A DNA stretch of 64,000 bases from Flavobacterium sp. 5. Lineage in GTDB: Bacteria; Bacteroidota; Bacteroidia; Flavobacteriales; Flavobacteriaceae. A program made the position numbers and the translations under genes. The stretch's first letter is position 1; the number at the start of each line of letters is the position of its first letter. Where the stretch lies: contig NZ_PHUE01000001.1 of the NCBI RefSeq assembly GCF_002813295.1, forward strand, positions 2,480,001-2,544,000, read 5' to 3'. Positions 61,624-64,000 of this stretch are shown here, piece by piece. Under the pieces are notes generated by a model that saw nothing but the letters and a program-made list of their open reading frames with translations, made no database searches and was not told where the DNA came from.

Positions 61624-62695
61624 TCCAAATGTAGTTTTTAAAAAATATCCAAAACAAAACTATTCAGTAATTTTTAATAAAAAAACTGGCTATTTTGTTA
61701 GAGCTGAAGATAAAGGCTTTCCTGAACCTCTTTGGGCTGAACATGGACCTGAACTTTTAGATATTAGTATTACTAATTGGTGTGATCAGGGATGTAGTTT
61801 TTGCTATAGAAATTCTACTCCTAAAGGAAAACATATGCTTTTAGAAGATTATGAATTAATAATGAAGCAAGCTAAAGAACTTGATGTTTTTCAAGTCGCT
61901 CTTGGCGGAGGAAATCCAAATCAACATCCTGAATTTATAAAAATATTAGAGACTACTGTAAAATATGGTATTGTTCCTTGCTATACAACTAATGGTAGAG
62001 GGTTAACCCCTGAAATTCTTAAAGCAACTAAAGAGTTATGCGGTTCTGTTGCTATAAGTGCTTATGAACCTTATTCAGATTTTAGAAAATATCTTGAAAA
62101 ATTATTTGAATATGATATTAAAGCTAATGTACATTTCGTAACCGATAGTAAAACTATTGATATAGCAATTTCTTGGTTGGAAGAGACACCTAAATTTCTT
62201 GAGGGTATTAATTCACTAATTTTTTTAAACTATAAGCCTATCGGCAGAAAACCTGATTTATCTTTATTGCTGAAAGATACTGATAAGATAAAAAAGTTTT
62301 ATGGTCTCGTAAAAGAAAATAAGAATGTATTAAAAATAGGTTTTGATAGTTGTAGTATTTCGGGAGTTGTAAAATATTTAGATGTAAACTCTAATTTTTA
62401 TGAGGGTTGTGATGCTGGAAGATTTTCTGCTTTTATAGATGAAAATTTAAGGATGATGCCTTGTTCGTTTATGACAAATAATAATTGGTTTGGAGATTTA
62501 AAAGAACATAGTATGCTAGATATATGGAAAAATAATGAATTTTTTAAAAAGTATAGAAATAATATTCTAGATAATGGATGTAATTCTTGTTCCTTTCAAA
62601 AAACTTGTATGGGAGGTTGCCCATTTATAGAAGAACTATCTCAATGTGATTGGAAAGATGAGAGATTAGGATTTGACTTCAAGAATAATAAATAA
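61601..62695 (+). CDS. Radical SAM/SPASM-domain enzyme
   Basis: This 364-residue enzyme has the radical SAM cluster motif CDQGCSFC (C61, C65, C68) and the glycine-rich SAM motif in the form GGGNPNQHPEF (102-112), where most relatives have GGGEP. The C-terminal SPASM domain has the full set of auxiliary cluster ligands: C270 and C288, then CX2CX5CX3C at C327, C330, C336 and C340, then C349. SPASM enzymes usually modify peptides or proteins. The likely target is the protein encoded just upstream. Start at 61601 or the in-frame ATG at 61613; both overlap the previous gene. Confidence 0.92.
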   Translation: MHKKMVGNPNVVFKKYPKQNYSVIFNKKTGYFVRAEDKGFPEPLWAEHGPELLDISITNWCDQGCSFCYRNSTPKGKHMLLEDYELIMKQAKELDVFQVALGGGNPNQHPEFIKILETTVKYGIVPCYTTNGRGLTPEILKATKELCGSVAISAYEPYSDFRKYLEKLFEYDIKANVHFVTDSKTIDIAISWLEETPKFLEGINSLIFLNYKPIGRKPDLSLLLKDTDKIKKFYGLVKENKNVLKIGFDSCSISGVVKYLDVNSNFYEGCDAGRFSAFIDENLRMMPCSFMTNNNWFGDLKEHSMLDIWKNNEFFKKYRNNILDNGCNSCSFQKTCMGGCPFIEELSQCDWKDERLGFDFKNNK

Positions 62696-62876
62696 TTACC
62701 CCTATAAATAAAAGAATATTTTGATTGAGTTACAACACTAAATTTAAGAATTATTTTTCCTAAAACGCTTGAAAACCCGCTAATAGCGGGTTTTTTATGG
62801 ATATTATTCGACTTTAATGGTCAATAATAGACACTTAAATTCCTCCTATAATTCTACTTTGTAAATAAAAAAACGT
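62696..62876. other. Spacer after the five-gene unit
   Basis: 181 nt that holds the terminator at 62772-62797 and then AT-rich sequence. No gene. Confidence 0.4.
62772..62797 (+). terminator. Terminator of the five-gene unit
   Basis: Arms AAAACCCGCT and AGCGGGTTTT with a 3-nt loop, followed by more T, 76 nt after the radical SAM stop. Confidence 0.85.
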
Positions 62877-63110
62877 TTATAAGTCATTAAAGAAATCTTT
62901 CAAGGATATTTTATGTATTTCTAATATTTTGATTAAAGTTTTTAAAGTTATATTTCTTCCTGATTCTATCCTCCAGTACTGTACTCTATTTAATTCATTT
63001 TCGTAGGCAAATGTTTCGTAGCTAGTATAACCCTTTGATAGTCTGATTTCTTTTAGCTTTTGTGAAATCTGATTGATTTTTAATTCGATATTTTTATCTA
63101 AATCTTCCAT
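62877..63110 (-). CDS. Small XRE-type helix-turn-helix regulator
   Basis: This 77-residue protein is a single HTH domain (about 14-72: LKEIRLSKGYTSYETFAYENELNRVQYWRIESGRNITLKTLIKIL) with the Cro/CI pattern. It ends in the helix ISLKDFFNDL. It is divergent from the membrane protein gene at 63218. A group of GCGGTA/CCGCTT motifs just upstream of its start is a likely site for self-control. It may control the neighbouring element genes. Confidence 0.85.
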   Translation of the reverse strand: MEDLDKNIELKINQISQKLKEIRLSKGYTSYETFAYENELNRVQYWRIESGRNITLKTLIKILEIHKISLKDFFNDL

Positions 63111-63150
63111 AAGCGGAAAATTGTAAATAATACCGCTTAAAATTTACCGC
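63111..63150. promoter_or_regulatory. Operator candidate for the XRE regulator
   Basis: AAGCGG (63111-63116) and CCGCTT (63133-63138) form an inverted repeat, and a further ACCGC follows at about 63146. On the minus strand GCGGTA occurs twice, ending at the start codon, in the 108-nt divergent spacer. Confidence 0.35.
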
Positions 63151-63217
63151 ATATATTATACAATTTTATTATTTTAGCTGTTAACTAACTTATAAATAAA
63201 TTATAACCCAAATCCTT

Positions 63218-63559
63218 ATGGAATACACCGAAGTAATAGTTAAATGGGGAGCTTTGCTCCTAGTACTTTTTGTAATTATTTTTATGATAATCCCTCTTTT
63301 CATTATTGCGGAAATAGCAAGTAAAAAGGGAAGAAATACCACATTATGGATTTTATATTCCCTGATAGTTTCTCCTTTATTAAGCATCTTTTTTCTACAT
63401 GTACTTGGAGAAACTGACGAAAAAAGAGAAGAACGAATTATTGAAGAAGAAAAATTAAAAAATCTATACCGAAATCCTATTAGTCAAAATCCTGAAAATA
63501 AATTAGAAAAATGGCTAATTGAAAATCCTGGAAAAACTGTTAATGATTATTATAGGTAG
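63218..63559 (+). CDS. Two-segment membrane protein
   Basis: This 113-residue protein has two membrane segments (about 9-31 and 42-63) and a charged, helical C-terminal tail with a Glu/Arg-rich stretch (DEKREERIIEEEKLK). The end, with ENKLEKWLIENPGKTVNDYYR, resembles a motif I have seen at the tails of short membrane proteins, without a name. It precedes the next lipoprotein gene by 7 nt in the same direction, so they are probably one transcript. Confidence 0.65.
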   Translation: MEYTEVIVKWGALLLVLFVIIFMIIPLFIIAEIASKKGRNTTLWILYSLIVSPLLSIFFLHVLGETDEKREERIIEEEKLKNLYRNPISQNPENKLEKWLIENPGKTVNDYYR

Positions 63560-63566
63560 TTTAAGT

Positions 63567-64000
63567 ATGAAAAGCAAAAATATTGTATCCGTTTTTATTT
63601 TTTTAATCCTATTTACGGCTTGTAAAAGGGAAGATGCTACAAAATTTCTCGAATCCATTAAATCAGCAAAATCTACACTTGTTAATAGCGATACGCTTGT
63701 TGAAAATAGTTTTAATAAAACTATTTTTAATGATAGAGCTGAAGAATTAATCTATATCAGAGAATATTTAAAATATAAATTACCCTTATTGTTAATAAAA
63801 AAAGACCTTGATTTGGTAAAAAAAGCTCAATATACATTAATCGCTAATGGAGAAAATCCAAGTTCAACTGACGCTGCTAAAAGAACTATTGTTTATAGCA
63901 ATAAATATGAAGGTTATATGTCATTAATTACGTCTGAAAATATGAGTTTTAAAGAAGTAAAGAATCAATTGGAAAGTAAAGGTAAAATTGATTTTAATTT
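63567..64000 (+). CDS. Lipoprotein, 3' partial at window end
   Basis: The frame opens with ATG at 63567 and stays open to the window edge (144 complete codons). It begins with a lipoprotein signal: MKSKNIVSVFIFLILFTACKR, with lipobox FTAC (Cys 19). The visible mature part is helical and charged, without a recognised domain. It follows the membrane protein gene by 7 nt. Its true length is not visible. Confidence 0.7.
   Translation, partial: MKSKNIVSVFIFLILFTACKREDATKFLESIKSAKSTLVNSDTLVENSFNKTIFNDRAEELIYIREYLKYKLPLLLIKKDLDLVKKAQYTLIANGENPSSTDAAKRTIVYSNKYEGYMSLITSENMSFKEVKNQLESKGKIDFN

Noticed and set aside
56932..64000. Prophage
   Set aside because: Apart from the recombinase there are no capsid, terminase, portal or lysis genes in the visible part.

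Overview
The window reads as chromosome of a Flavobacterium-like member of the Bacteroidota. It is AT-rich. Promoter-like TTTG / TAnnTTTG boxes precede several genes. There is a MurF-alanine racemase fusion, a eukaryotic-type glycyl-tRNA synthetase, TonB receptors with an N-terminal carboxypeptidase-D-like domain, TPR histidine kinases and many lipoproteins. No rRNA operon or CRISPR array is visible.

Layout. 1-1918: end of accB, then accC (acetyl-CoA carboxylase). 2159-7098: three tandem PepSY-like secreted proteins behind a sigma-54-like promoter, followed by an NtrC-type regulator and a convergent hybrid kinase that probably feeds it. 7324-15898: secreted peptidases (C1, S9), an amino-acid-oxidase-like enzyme with mtgA, and a TonB receptor behind a small His/Cys protein. 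15975-23312: asd, mscL, murF-alr, an S41 lipoprotein, tdk. 23551-28707: rsmI, a HopJ-family protein, recJ and an MFS carrier, all rightward. 28884-41932: GNAT, seven-heme lipoprotein, lpxH, queD, rbfA with a LolE-type permease, dusB, lepA, a WYL regulator/DinB pair, pfkB, thiL. 42009-46079: a signalling cluster of NarL-type regulator, TPR kinase, small repeat-bearing secreted protein and LytTR regulator. 46387-56340: glyS, comF, two unusual exported proteins, enoyl-CoA hydratase, prolyl oligopeptidase, methylmalonyl-CoA epimerase and two tRNAs.

From about 56563 to the right edge the sequence looks like an integrated element. A 23-nt piece of a tRNA 3' end (tRNA-Asp-like) with its own terminator sits next to a tyrosine recombinase. 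Behind it lies a tightly packed five-gene unit (58338-62695): small membrane protein, NACHT-like NTPase, unknown 131-residue protein, a protein beginning with an FVTNSSSTSF motif, and a radical SAM/SPASM enzyme. This is the best candidate in the window for an undescribed system, possibly defence or peptide modification. A small XRE regulator and two more membrane or lipoprotein genes follow and run off the window.

Other points of interest are a dispersed intergenic repeat family in five copies with a compensatory change, a 16-residue protein repeat that differs only by synonymous codons, and a terminator that ends directly at the start codon of the TPR kinase.
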